Shown here: piece by piece, positions 48,939 through 57,612 of the stretch
Position numbering within the stretch: the stretch's first letter is position 1
Layout of the letters: every line of letters starts with the position of its first letter
NCBI GenBank assembly: GCA_964345235.1
Contig: CAYFQE010000004.1
Location: 6,232 to 70,231, forward strand
Origin: Scatomorpha sp964345235
GTDB taxonomy: Bacteria > Bacillota > Clostridia > Oscillospirales > Oscillospiraceae
DNA: 64,000 bases
Direction of reading: 5' to 3'
The notes under the pieces: generated by a model
The model's input: only the letters and a program-made list of their open reading frames with translations
Told to the model about the DNA's origin: nothing
Databases searched by the model: none
Program-made: the position numbers and the translations under genes

Positions 48939-49205
48939 TTATCCTACCAACCTGATGAGGGTTGAGATTCCGAGAGCGGCTATTTTGTCGAATCCCCAAA
49001 CTACCACAGCGCTGACTACCATGACAACCAGTGAAACGGTCGTGTTGTTGATCATGTCTTTCCTGGACGGCCAGACAACCTTATTGAGTTCTGCTTTCAT
49101 ATCGCGGAACCAATGTGCTACTCTCTTTCCGAACGAGAGCTTCTGGTCTGTCTTCTTAACGGCAGCGGTGGTGGTTTTTAAAGGGGCATCAGATTTCTTT
49201 GCCAT
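48939..49205 (-). CDS. secE: Preprotein translocase subunit SecE
   Basis: An 88-residue membrane subunit of SecYEG. The amphipathic segment has the signature 'MKAELNKVVWPSRKDM', followed by one membrane helix (residues 57-76). The N-terminal 25 residues are Lys/Thr-rich and variable. AAAGGAAG precedes the ATG at 49205; an upstream in-frame extension overlaps rpmG and is rejected. Confidence 0.95.
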   Translation of the reverse strand: MAKKSDAPLKTTTAAVKKTDQKLSFGKRVAHWFRDMKAELNKVVWPSRKDMINNTTVSLVVMVVSAVVVWGFDKIAALGISTLIRLVG

Positions 49206-49224
49206 ACTACTTCCTTTCGTTCCG

Positions 49225-49389
49225 CTACTTCGTCTCGCTGTGCTTTGTGTGCTTTCTGCAGCGCGAGCAGTACTTCGAAAGTTCAAGTTTTTCTGTTGTG
49301 TTCTTCTTGTTCTTGAACGTGAAGTAGTTGCGCTCCTTGCACTCGTTGCACCTGAGTGTGAGTTTTACTCGTGCTCCGGGTTTTGCCAT
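49225..49389 (-). CDS. rpmG: 50S ribosomal protein L33
   Basis: A 54-residue protein read directly from sequence: starts 'MAKPGARVKLTLRCNECK', contains 'NYFTFKNKKNT' and ends 'YCSRCRKHTKHSETK'. The two CxxC pairs (C14-C17 and C41-C44) make it the zinc-binding, C+ form of L33, the form usual in zinc-replete cells. AAGGAGG lies seven bases before the ATG. First gene of the rpmG-secE-nusG-rplK-rplA operon. Confidence 0.97.
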   Translation of the reverse strand: MAKPGARVKLTLRCNECKERNYFTFKNKKNTTEKLELSKYCSRCRKHTKHSETK

Positions 49390-49496
49390 AATTCGGCACC
49401 TCCTTATTGAATTTGCCGCTATAAGCTGCGGCAGAATGCCTCCCTTTCAGGAAATTGGGCGCAGAAAAAAATGCCCGTCTCCTGACAGGTAAGCAA

Positions 49497-49525
49497 ATTC
49501 TAGCACAGGCAAAGCGCCAGGTCAA
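49497..49525 (-). promoter_or_regulatory. Promoter of the rpmG-secE-nusG-rplKA operon
   Basis: Minus strand: TTGACC (49525-49520), 17 bp, TAGAAT (49502-49497). The leader of about 105 nt was not matched to any known element. Confidence 0.75.
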
Positions 49526-49575
49526 GGTTTTTTTGCTATAAAAGGCTGTAAAAATCTGTGTTTTAAGCAATAAAG

Positions 49576-49604
49576 TTGACTATTTCAGCCGAGAAGCTTA
49601 TATT
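49576..49604 (+). promoter_or_regulatory. Promoter of folC-ruvX
   Basis: TTGACT (49576-49581), 17 bp, TATATT (49599-49604), 32 bp before the start codon. Confidence 0.7.
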
Positions 49605-49635
49605 CTTTTTAGAAATCCACGGGGGTTTTTAATCC

Positions 49636-50925
49636 ATGAACTACGATGACACATTAAATTATATAAAAACGGCATCGATGCCCGGGTCCGTTCCGGGACT
49701 TGAGAGGATAGGTGAGCTTTTAGAGGCGCTCGGCTCTCCTCAAAAATCGCTCAGGTTTATACATGTTGCCGGAACCAACGGCAAGGGCTCGGTCTGCTGT
49801 TATTTGGAAACTGTTTTACTCGAGGCCGGAATTAAGACGGGGCTTTATACCTCGCCGCATTTGAGAAGGGTGAACGAGCGTTTCAGGTTCTGCGGCAGTG
49901 ACATTTCGGACGAGGCGCTCGCCCTGCTTTTCACCGAGCTTGCTCCGATAAACGACAAGCTCGGTAGATGCTGTACGGAATTTGAGCTTCTAACCGCCGC
50001 CGCCTGCCTATATTATAATAAGGTAGGGGCAGAGATTGTAATTTTGGAAACCGGACTGGGCGGCCGCTTCGATGCCACGAACATAATCGAAAAACCGCTG
50101 CTCTCCATAGTCACCGGCATAGGTCTTGACCACACCGAAATACTCGGCGACACAAAGGAAAAAATCGCCTTCGAAAAGGCGGGGATTTTTAAGCCCGGCT
50201 GCCCCGCTCTCTGTCACAGCGCAGACAAGAGCGTGCTCGAGGTTTTTAAGACTGAGGCCGAAAAGCGCGGCTCGAAGCTGTATACGGCAGACGAGAATAG
50301 GCTCAGCCTCATATCGGCAGACACAGGCGGGCAGGTTTTCAGCTTCGAGGGCAAAACCTATAACATAGCCATGCTCGGCGCTCATCAGCTCAAAAACGCC
50401 TCTCTCGTCATAAGGGCGGCGGAAATCTTGCAGGAAATCGGCATTCAAATTTCAGACGAAACATTAAAACACGGACTTTCAAAGGCAAAGCTCGCCTCGA
50501 GACTGAGTATTCTAAATGAAAAACCCCTGTTTATCTTAGACGGCGGACACAACCCCTTGGGGATTGAATCGGCAAGAGATGCGCTTGAAACTATTTTCCC
50601 CGAAAAAGAGAAAATTCTCATCTTCGGCGCAATGAAGGACAAGGACATTTCACAAAGCCTGAAGATTTTGAAAGATTTTTGCAGTGAAATAGTCTGCACA
50701 AGCGTGGGCGGCGAGAGAGCCAAAGATGCCGCCGAGCTTTTTAAAATAGCGGCTAAGTTAGGCATTCCGGGTTCATACGAGTCTGAGGTGCCCAAGGCCA
50801 TTGAAAAGGCCATGAAGCTTGCCGAAGAGAGAGATGCCTTGGTTTTGTGCATTGGCTCTCTGTATTTGGCAGGCCCTGTTTTAGATTATTTTGAGGAGAA
50901 AAAGAATGCGGATTATGGCAATTGA
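49636..50925 (+). CDS. folC: Folylpolyglutamate/dihydrofolate synthase
   Basis: A 429-residue Mur-ligase-family enzyme that adds glutamates to tetrahydrofolate and can form dihydrofolate. It has P-loop 'HVAGTNGKGSV', 'LYTSPHLRRVNERF', 'LETGLGGRFDATN' and 'GLDHTEILGDTKEKIAFEKAGIFK', and the C-terminal domain has 'LDGGHNPLGI'. CACGGGGG precedes the ATG. It overlaps ruvX by 20 bp. Confidence 0.95.
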   Translation: MNYDDTLNYIKTASMPGSVPGLERIGELLEALGSPQKSLRFIHVAGTNGKGSVCCYLETVLLEAGIKTGLYTSPHLRRVNERFRFCGSDISDEALALLFTELAPINDKLGRCCTEFELLTAAACLYYNKVGAEIVILETGLGGRFDATNIIEKPLLSIVTGIGLDHTEILGDTKEKIAFEKAGIFKPGCPALCHSADKSVLEVFKTEAEKRGSKLYTADENRLSLISADTGGQVFSFEGKTYNIAMLGAHQLKNASLVIRAAEILQEIGIQISDETLKHGLSKAKLASRLSILNEKPLFILDGGHNPLGIESARDALETIFPEKEKILIFGAMKDKDISQSLKILKDFCSEIVCTSVGGERAKDAAELFKIAAKLGIPGSYESEVPKAIEKAMKLAEERDALVLCIGSLYLAGPVLDYFEEKKNADYGN

Positions 50926-51316
50926 TTACGGCGAGCGGCGCAGCGGACTTGCTTTTTCGGATTTGAGCGAGTTTTTATGCGCCAAGGCCTATACTATAAA
51001 ACACTATTCCGACGGAGAGCTTCTCGACAAGCTTATTAAGGAAATTTATGAGAACGAGGTCGGTAAAATTCTGCTGGGGCTACCCCGCAACATGGACGGA
51101 AGCGAGGGCGAGCGCGCCGAAAAGAGCCGAGCGCTCGGCGAGGCTTTAAAAGCCGCCTGCGGACTTGAGGTGATTTTTATCGACGAGAGACTCACAAGCG
51201 TTGAGGCACACTCGATTCTTCAAAGCTGCGGCAAACGAGAAAAAAAGCACAAAGACACCGTTGACGCCGTGGCGGCATCACTGATTTTGAGCACTTATTT
51301 GGATTCGAAGAGATAG
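50906..51316 (+). CDS. ruvX: Putative Holliday junction resolvase RuvX/YqgF
   Basis: A 136-residue RNase H-fold protein. The motifs are 'MAIDYGERRSGLAFSD' (first catalytic Asp), 'LLGLPRNMDGSEGERA' (family hallmark), 'IDERLTS' and 'KHKDTVDAVAASLIL'. Homologues act in 16S rRNA maturation and possibly junction resolution. GAGGAG lies seven bases before the ATG at 50906, inside the folC end; the earlier in-frame ATG is rejected. Confidence 0.93.
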   Translation: MRIMAIDYGERRSGLAFSDLSEFLCAKAYTIKHYSDGELLDKLIKEIYENEVGKILLGLPRNMDGSEGERAEKSRALGEALKAACGLEVIFIDERLTSVEAHSILQSCGKREKKHKDTVDAVAASLILSTYLDSKR

Positions 51317-51346
51317 GCAGTTTTCCTGTCTCTTTTTTATGTCGTA

Positions 51347-51376
51347 AAACCGCTTCACTATTTGGGCGGTTTTTTG
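51347..51376 (+). terminator. Terminator of folC-ruvX
   Basis: Stem AAACCGC (51347-51353) and GCGGTTT (51366-51372) with a run of T. A weaker hairpin with T6 lies just before it. Confidence 0.6.
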
Positions 51377-51509
51377 TTTATTAAAATATTGCTTATTTTT
51401 TACAACAAGAAGCTTTGTAAATTACATCAGTTTGTTATCATATTTTTGGTGGGAATCGGTCTATTGTTAATCAAATGTGAGTAAAGGTTTTTTTGAAAGG
51501 AGCTTCACC

Positions 51510-52106
51510 TTGAATTATGCAACGCATTTACTGATGGCAGACGTAATCTACGAAGAGCTTTCCGATGTAATTGACTTGGATCGAAAGTCCTTTGTCTATG
51601 GAAATGTTAAGCCGGACCGCAATCCGATAGTCCTCATTAAACCCCATATTCTAAGCATCCATTTTGAAAATGTCTTAACGCTTTCCGAGCGGCTTAAAGA
51701 AGAGGATTTCAGCAGGGAAGCTTTTTCCGAGGAATTAGGTGTCTTGTGTCACTATCTCTCGGACTTTTTCTGCCTGTATCACGCCGAAGAAGAGAGGTTC
51801 AGCCACCATTTGCATCACGGAATCTATGAGATTAAACTCCACAACTATCACAAAAAAAATGAGGCTTCGCTTTTGAAAAACGCCTTTTCTTTTAAAGCCG
51901 AGCCGCTAAGCGACCTGGGACAAGCAATAAAAGATTACCGTAAAGAGTATTTTTCAAATGAGCACCGTCAGGAATTTGACCTGTTTTTTGCATACAGAAT
52001 CTGCAAGTTGGCGTGTGAATCGGTGGCCTACTACCGCTCCCGCGGCTTTATTTTAGGCAAAGAGCTTTACCACAGGCAACCGGCCTATATTAAGGGAGCA
52101 TTTTAA
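51510..52106 (+). CDS. Zinc-dependent phospholipase C/S1-P1-like domain protein
   Basis: A 198-residue protein of the PF00882-type family. It starts 'MNYATHLLMADVIYEEL', has 'FVYGNVKPDRNP' (the G-N-x-x-P-D motif) and His-rich motifs 'LCHYLSDFFCLYHAEEERFSHHLHHG' that would hold a trinuclear zinc site. It has no signal peptide, so it would be cytosolic, unlike secreted phospholipases. GGAG is seven bases before TTG at 51510, so this start is preferred over GTG at 51477. Its stop codon lies at the junction with the UDP-glucose dehydrogenase remnant. Confidence 0.72.
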   Translation: MNYATHLLMADVIYEELSDVIDLDRKSFVYGNVKPDRNPIVLIKPHILSIHFENVLTLSERLKEEDFSREAFSEELGVLCHYLSDFFCLYHAEEERFSHHLHHGIYEIKLHNYHKKNEASLLKNAFSFKAEPLSDLGQAIKDYRKEYFSNEHRQEFDLFFAYRICKLACESVAYYRSRGFILGKELYHRQPAYIKGAF

Positions 52107-52452
52107 AAACAACACCGATGACGACAGGGGCTCGCCTGCCGTTCACATAGTCCGCGACCTCTACCGTGCCGGCGCCCGGGTTAAAGCTTACGACCCTCAA
52201 GCCACACCCAAGGCAAAAAAGACTTTGGAAGCTGCCGGCATTAATATAGAATACGCAAAAGACGAGTATGATGCTGCAGAAGGCGCCGATGCCCTAGTAA
52301 TCGCAACGGAGTGGAACCAATTCAGGAGCTTGGATTTAGACCGCATTAAAGACCTTCTCGCAGGCAATTATTTCTTCGATCTGCGCAACATCTACCCGCC
52401 TGAAGCGATGAGAGAACGGGGTTTTGAATATCATTCAGTGGGCAGACCTTAA
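52102..52452 (+). pseudogene. UDP-glucose 6-dehydrogenase remnant (C-terminal domain only)
   Basis: Reading from 'FKNNTDD' at 52102 to the TAA at 52452 gives 116 residues matching the C-terminal UDP-binding domain of UDP-glucose dehydrogenase: the usual 'FKPNTDDMRESPA' here reads FKNNTDDDRGSPA, then 'VRDLYRAGARVKAYDP', 'GADALVIATEWNQFRSLD' and 'FFDLRNIYPPEAMRERGFEYHSVGR'. The N-terminal NAD domain and catalytic Cys, about 310 residues, are absent. No ATG and no ribosome site exist near the break. The fragment begins at the stop codon of the PLC-like gene, which suggests a deletion or recombination joint at about 52095-52106. Confidence 0.88.
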
Positions 52453-52785
52453 AAGAAGCGTTATATAGCAAAGGTTTAGGCTTTTAACACATGGATTATA
52501 CAAAATAACACAGCTATGTATTGTCCACCCTCCCTTACACAGGGAGGGCTTTGCTATTCTGCAAACTTTCAGATTTTATCTTTTTTATTAAACAAATATT
52601 CATGCGTCTTGAAAATGACATTAGCTTTAAAAATCAATGCCCGTTATGTGGACGCCGACTTTTCTGTTTACAGTTTGAGCTCTTCATATTTTACATTCTT
52701 TTTATCTTTCGTTTACTTGTATTTTAAGCTCTGCAATGTTAAAATATATGTGCTTCCAGGAATAACAAAATACAAGGAGGAAAAG
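52453..52785 (+). other. 333-bp gap between the dehydrogenase remnant and the BMP lipoprotein gene
   Basis: No gene is seen. It holds a hairpin CCCTCCCT/AGGGAGGG (52528-52548) without a clean U-tract and the promoter for the lipoprotein gene. Short open frames here lack ribosome sites. No purine riboswitch, common before BMP genes, was found. Confidence 0.6.
52717..52745 (+). promoter_or_regulatory. Promoter of the BMP-family lipoprotein
   Basis: TTGTAT (52717-52722), 17 bp, TAAAAT (52740-52745), 40 bp before the ATG. Confidence 0.6.
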
Positions 52786-53934
52786 ATGAAAAGATTCTTT
52801 ACACTATTAGTTGTTTTCGCACTCATTCTTACGCTGGCCGCCTGCGGCGCAGCTCCCGCAGAAAAGCCCGAAGTCAAAGAGCCCGCTGCTGAAGGTGATG
52901 CTCCCATTATTACAAAGGTTGCCTTGGTAACAGACGTCGGCACAATTGACGACGAGTCGTTCAACCAGGCTTGCTGGCAGGGCGTTAAGGCTTGGAGCGA
53001 GAGGAATAAGATTGACCACAAGTACTATCAGCCCACCGAAGACAGCAACGACGCCAGAATGCTTTCGATTTCTCAGGCAGTCCAGGAAGGCGCAAATGTT
53101 GTTGTTCTCCCGGGATTCCTCTTCGATGCCGCTGTGGCCGAAGCTCAGGATTTGTACCCCGAAGTTTACTTCATCGCTGTTGACGTTGCAGCGCTTCCCA
53201 ACGACACACCCATCGGCAAAAACGCCATCTGCATAACCTTTGCCGAAGAGCAGGCAGGATTTTTGGCAGGTTACGCCGCTGTTAAAGACGGCTACACCAA
53301 GCACGGCTTCCTGGGCGGCATGGCGGTTCCCGCCGTTGTCCGCTTCGGATACGGTTATGTTCAGGGCGCAGATTTTGCCGCTAAGGAAACAGAAACCAAC
53401 ATCGAAATCAAGTATTTCTATGGCGGTCAGTTCAATGGAGATGCCAACATCACAGCCCGTATGGAAGGCTGGTATAAGGACGGCACCGAAGTCGTATTTG
53501 CCTGTGGCGGCGGTATCTACACATCCGCTGTCGACGCCGCTCTACAGTATGAAGGCAAGGTAATAGGCGTAGATGTCGACCAGCACCCCGTGGGCGAGAA
53601 GGAAGAAAACGGACAGAAGCTCTATAAGTACAATCCGTTTATTACATCTGCAATGAAGGGTCTGCAGCCTGTAACCGAGGCAATTCTTGAAGCCATTCAG
53701 ACAGGCAAGTGGGAAGAGTACGGCGGCAAGTCCATGGTATTCTCCCTCGCCGAGGGCGACTTTGTCGGTCTGCCCACCGAGGAAGCATCTTGGGGCTTTA
53801 AGACATTCACCCTCGAAGACTATGAGGCTCTTATCGAGAGAATTAAGAGCGGCGAGATTAAGATTGACAACAGCTTCGACCCTGCAAAGGTTCCCGAAGT
53901 CAGCGAGTTCACAAAACTCGAGATAATCAGCTAA
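52786..53934 (+). CDS. BMP-family (PnrA-like) substrate-binding lipoprotein
   Basis: A 382-residue lipoprotein (lipobox 'LTLAAC', Cys20) of the BMP family, whose members bind purine nucleosides for ABC import. It shows 'VALVTDVGTIDDESFNQACWQGV' (family signature D-x-G-x-I-D-D-x-S-F-N), 'NITFA'-type 'CITFAEEQAGFLAGYAA' and 'VVFACGGGIYTSAVDAA'. AAGGAGG precedes the ATG. It is followed by a strong terminator and not by permease or ATPase genes, so it must work with components encoded elsewhere. Confidence 0.92.
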   Translation: MKRFFTLLVVFALILTLAACGAAPAEKPEVKEPAAEGDAPIITKVALVTDVGTIDDESFNQACWQGVKAWSERNKIDHKYYQPTEDSNDARMLSISQAVQEGANVVVLPGFLFDAAVAEAQDLYPEVYFIAVDVAALPNDTPIGKNAICITFAEEQAGFLAGYAAVKDGYTKHGFLGGMAVPAVVRFGYGYVQGADFAAKETETNIEIKYFYGGQFNGDANITARMEGWYKDGTEVVFACGGGIYTSAVDAALQYEGKVIGVDVDQHPVGEKEENGQKLYKYNPFITSAMKGLQPVTEAILEAIQTGKWEEYGGKSMVFSLAEGDFVGLPTEEASWGFKTFTLEDYEALIERIKSGEIKIDNSFDPAKVPEVSEFTKLEIIS

Positions 53935-53952
53935 TTTAATAATATCCACAGG

Positions 53953-53984
53953 GGAGCGTTGCAAAATTTGCAGCGCTCCTTTTT
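53953..53984 (+). terminator. Terminator after the BMP lipoprotein gene
   Basis: Twelve-bp stem from GGAGCGTTGCAA to TTGCAGCGCTCC (one G-T pair), followed by TTTTTAT. Confidence 0.85.
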
Positions 53985-54028
53985 ATATCAGTAAAATTCT
54001 CAGATGTGTAGATTTTCGAGCTTTAAGC

Positions 54029-54057
54029 TTGTATTTGCCTGCGGTTTTTGCTACTAT
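54029..54057 (+). promoter_or_regulatory. Promoter of mfd
   Basis: TTGTAT (54029-54034), 17 bp, TACTAT (54052-54057). Confidence 0.55.
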
Positions 54058-54081
54058 CTTCCTTGCGAGAAGAGGTAATAT

Positions 54082-57000
54082 ATGTCGCAAAAAGCACTCA
54101 GCAAGCTCTTTTTTAAATATTTCGATCCAGCCGCCCTCCCCCTCGGGGAAAAAAGCGGCTTTTTCCCCTGCGCACTTTGGGGACTTCCCAATGTTGCCAG
54201 AGCCCATCTTATTTCTGCGCTAAACTCCGACAGCGAGCGGCCGATATTTATTTTCACCCCCGACGAGAAGGAAGCGGCGGAGCTCAGCCACCTTATTCTG
54301 GGATTCACGGGAAAAGATGCCAACATACTCTCGGGCAGGGAGCTGAGACTCAGACCCGTGGCGGCCAGGACAAGATCCGACGAAATTTCGAGGCTAAAAA
54401 GTCTTTATGAAATTCTCTCGGGCTCGAAAATAAACATAATAACGGCCGAGGGCGCCGCCTTGCGCCCAATGCCACCCGATGTTTTGAGGCGCTCTGCTAA
54501 AAAACTTAAAAGGGGAGAGATTATAAAACTCGAGACTCTTGAGCTCTTTCTGCTTTCCTCGGGCTATAGAAAAACCGAGACGGTGAGTCTGCCGGGGCAA
54601 TTTGCGCGCCGCGGCGGTATACTCGATTTCTTTTCCCCACAAAACGATGACCCCGTGAGACTCGAGTTTTGGGGGGACGAGATAGACTATATAGGCCACT
54701 TCGACCCTTTAAGTCAAAGGCGCTTCGAGGACTTGAAAGAGGCTTTCATTCTTCCCGCCTCCGAAATTCTGCCCTCGGAATATGAGGGTTCTTTGGGCAA
54801 GTTTTTGGAAAAGCTGGATTCTCTTATTAAAAAATCCGAACCGGATAGCGCAAGAGCCGACTTTTTTACACGCGAGTTTGAAAACTTCAGGGATTTCGGA
54901 GAGCTGAGTTCTCCCGATTTCTTCTCTCCCATGATTTACGGGGGAAATTTTTCTGTTTTTGACTATATAGATAATAATTCCGAAATAATAATAGATTCAC
55001 CCCGCCGCTTTACCGAGCGGCTTAGAGAAGTCTGCTCCCGTTATGATGAGGAGGTTGCTTCTTTTTCGTCGGACTTTTTTAGATTTGTAAAATCGAGCGA
55101 GCTCATTTTGCCGAGGAGAGAATTTTGGGAAAGCTTGGAAGAGCGAAGGGTTTATTTTACCGACAGTTTCGCCTCTTCCGCAATTCCTCTAAGATTAAAA
55201 TCAAGCTTCAGCTTTGACATCAGACAAATCCCCGCCTTTCACGGAAGTATTAAGGCAATGGTTTCCGACATCAAAGAGTTCTTGGGCGCCGGCGCCGGAG
55301 TTCTTATTTTAACTCCCGAGCTATTCAGAGCCGAGCTTATGGAAGAGCTCTTGAGGGAAGACGGCATAGAGTCTGCGCTGAATTTTAAAGACGACTCTCT
55401 CCCCTCTTCGGGCGAGGTCATGATTAAGCAGGGCTCTTTGGGCGCAGGCTTCTTTTCTCCGCGCCTCTCTCTCGCCGTGCTCAGCGACGACCTGCTCATG
55501 CGCAAGCCCCGAAAAGCCGCTCCGCGAAAAAAAGCCCGCAGGAAAGGCGCGCTTTCCGACATTTCGGAGCTTAAAATCGGAGACCTCGTTGTCCACGACA
55601 TTCACGGTCTCTGCCGTTTTTCGGGCCTTAAAAAGATGACTGTGGCCTCCGAGCAGCGCGACTACATAAAACTTGACTTTTTGGGCAAGGATGTTCTTTA
55701 CCTGCCCGTTTCATCCATACAGCTCATTGCAAAATATATGGGCGCTTCCGAGGACAAGCTTATTAAGCTCTCGAAGCTGGGCGGCACGGACTGGTCGAAC
55801 AAAATCGCCCGAGCCAAGGCCTCTGCCAAGGAGATGGCCGCCGAACTCATTGCCCTATACTCGGAGAGACAGGCACTGAAAGGTCACGCCTTCTCGCCCG
55901 ACAGCCCCTGGCAGACGGAATTTGAACAGCGCTTCGGCTACAGCGAAACCGAAGACCAGCTGAGGTGCACCGAAGAGATAAAGTCCGACATGGAAAAACC
56001 CCAGCCCATGGACAGACTTCTTTGCGGAGATGTGGGCTTCGGAAAAACCGAGGTTTCGCTCAGAGCCGTTATGAAGTGCGTGCTCGACGGCAAGCAGGCC
56101 GCACTCCTTGCTCCCACCACGGTGCTTGCAACCCAGCACTACAACACCGCCCTCTCGCGGTTTATGGGCTATCCCGTGGAGATAAGGCTTTTGAGTCGTC
56201 ACACTCCGACTAAGGAAGCCAAAAAAATTCTTAAAGAGCTCAAAGAGGGCAGGATAGACTTTTTAATCGGCACCCACAAGCTTCTCGGCTCGGAGGTCAA
56301 ATTCCGCGATTTGGGGCTTTTGATTGTCGATGAGGAGCAACGCTTCGGCGTTTCGCAAAAGGAAAAGCTGAAGACAAATTTTAAAAATGTAGATGTGCTC
56401 ACTCTCTCGGCTACCCCGATACCGAGAACCTTGAACATGGCGCTCTCGGGAATAAGAGATTTTTCGAGCATAGAGGAGCCTCCTGTCGGCAGGCAGACCG
56501 TGGCCACCTATGTTATGGAGTATGACCAGGGCAGTCTTAAAGAGGCCATGGAAAAGGAGCTCGCCAGAGGCGGACAGGTTTTTTACATATATAACCGCAT
56601 CGAAGGCTTGGATCGCAAAGCCTATAACATACAGCGCATGCTTCCCGAAGCGAGGGTTCGCTACGCCCACGGCCGCATGGGCGACATTGAGATGGAAAGG
56701 GCTTTCGAGGCCATGCTCTCGGGTGAATGCGATATACTGGTTTCGACCACCATAATTGAAAACGGTATAGACATGCCCAATGTAAACACTCTTATAGTTG
56801 AAGATGCCGACCGCTTCGGCCTTGCTCAGCTGCATCAAATAAGGGGCAGAGTCGGCCGCTCGGGCCGCAAGGCTTACGCCTACTTCTGTTTTAGAAGAGG
56901 CAGAGTTTTAAGCGAAACGGCGGAACAGCGCTTAAATGCGATAAAAGAATTTGCCGAGTTTAACTCGGGCATAAAAATTGCCATGCGCGACCTGGAGATT

Positions 57001-57561
57001 AGGGGAGCGGGCAGACTTTTGGGCGCAGAGCAATCGGGACACCTAAGCGATGTGGGTTATGACATGTATATAAGGATACTCGAGGAGGCTGTTTGCGAAG
57101 AGAAGGGCATAGAGCCGCCGGAGGCCAAAAATTCCACTGCCGACATCATGGTTTCGGCAATAATCCCCGAAAGCTATGTCGCCTCTCAGGAGCTGAGAAT
57201 GAACTTATACAGGCGCATAGCCGAACTTAAAACCGAGGAGGAAGAACTGGAGCTTATTGACGAGCTTATCGACCGCTTCGGAGAACCGCCCGACGAAACC
57301 GTATCTCTTATAAGAATAGCCAGACTCAGAGCCGAGGCCGCCGAGCTGGGCTTTAATGATATAAGCCAGAAGGGCAGCAGTCTTTACTTCTCCGCCGCCG
57401 GAGTTTCGCCCGAAAAGTTCTTGAGCTTAAGCCGCAAGGCCAAGTATAAAGGCAGACTGCGCGCCCTGCCCGGAGATAAGCCGATTTTAACTCTGGATCT
57501 CAAAGATGGGGAGAATCCGCTTAAGGCCGCCGAAGGCTTTATATATGATTGGTCTTTATAA
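54082..57561 (+). CDS. mfd: Transcription-repair coupling factor Mfd
   Basis: A 1159-residue translocase that removes RNA polymerase stalled at lesions and recruits UvrA. Domains in order: UvrB-homology region (residues 1-330, including 'GQFARRGGILDFFSP'), a species-specific linker, the RNA polymerase-interacting CarD-like domain (about 495-565, 'LKIGDLVVHDIHGLCRFSGL'), the helicase motors with Walker A 'GDVGFGKTEV', 'VDEEQRFGV' and 'LHQIRGRVGRSGR', and the C-terminal TRCF domain. AGAGG precedes the ATG. uvrB lies in the same window but in another operon. Confidence 0.97.
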   Translation: MSQKALSKLFFKYFDPAALPLGEKSGFFPCALWGLPNVARAHLISALNSDSERPIFIFTPDEKEAAELSHLILGFTGKDANILSGRELRLRPVAARTRSDEISRLKSLYEILSGSKINIITAEGAALRPMPPDVLRRSAKKLKRGEIIKLETLELFLLSSGYRKTETVSLPGQFARRGGILDFFSPQNDDPVRLEFWGDEIDYIGHFDPLSQRRFEDLKEAFILPASEILPSEYEGSLGKFLEKLDSLIKKSEPDSARADFFTREFENFRDFGELSSPDFFSPMIYGGNFSVFDYIDNNSEIIIDSPRRFTERLREVCSRYDEEVASFSSDFFRFVKSSELILPRREFWESLEERRVYFTDSFASSAIPLRLKSSFSFDIRQIPAFHGSIKAMVSDIKEFLGAGAGVLILTPELFRAELMEELLREDGIESALNFKDDSLPSSGEVMIKQGSLGAGFFSPRLSLAVLSDDLLMRKPRKAAPRKKARRKGALSDISELKIGDLVVHDIHGLCRFSGLKKMTVASEQRDYIKLDFLGKDVLYLPVSSIQLIAKYMGASEDKLIKLSKLGGTDWSNKIARAKASAKEMAAELIALYSERQALKGHAFSPDSPWQTEFEQRFGYSETEDQLRCTEEIKSDMEKPQPMDRLLCGDVGFGKTEVSLRAVMKCVLDGKQAALLAPTTVLATQHYNTALSRFMGYPVEIRLLSRHTPTKEAKKILKELKEGRIDFLIGTHKLLGSEVKFRDLGLLIVDEEQRFGVSQKEKLKTNFKNVDVLTLSATPIPRTLNMALSGIRDFSSIEEPPVGRQTVATYVMEYDQGSLKEAMEKELARGGQVFYIYNRIEGLDRKAYNIQRMLPEARVRYAHGRMGDIEMERAFEAMLSGECDILVSTTIIENGIDMPNVNTLIVEDADRFGLAQLHQIRGRVGRSGRKAYAYFCFRRGRVLSETAEQRLNAIKEFAEFNSGIKIAMRDLEIRGAGRLLGAEQSGHLSDVGYDMYIRILEEAVCEEKGIEPPEAKNSTADIMVSAIIPESYVASQELRMNLYRRIAELKTEEEELELIDELIDRFGEPPDETVSLIRIARLRAEAAELGFNDISQKGSSLYFSAAGVSPEKFLSLSRKAKYKGRLRALPGDKPILTLDLKDGENPLKAAEGFIYDWSL

Positions 57562-57583
57562 ATAAACGAAATTCTGATATAAT
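57555..57583 (+). promoter_or_regulatory. Promoter of the parvulin lipoprotein gene
   Basis: TTTATA (57555-57560), 17 bp, TATAAT (57578-57583); it starts inside the mfd stop region. Confidence 0.6.
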
Positions 57584-57612
57584 TTTGAGGTTAAATTTAA
57601 AGGAAGTGTAAG

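Noticed and set aside
52453..52716. Purine riboswitch before the BMP lipoprotein gene
   Set aside because: The three-way junction core sequences are not present; only a simple hairpin and a promoter are seen.
52516..52785. In-frame N-terminal extension of the BMP lipoprotein
   Set aside because: It would bury the signal peptide behind 90 unrelated residues; AAGGAGG and the lipobox fix the start at 52786.
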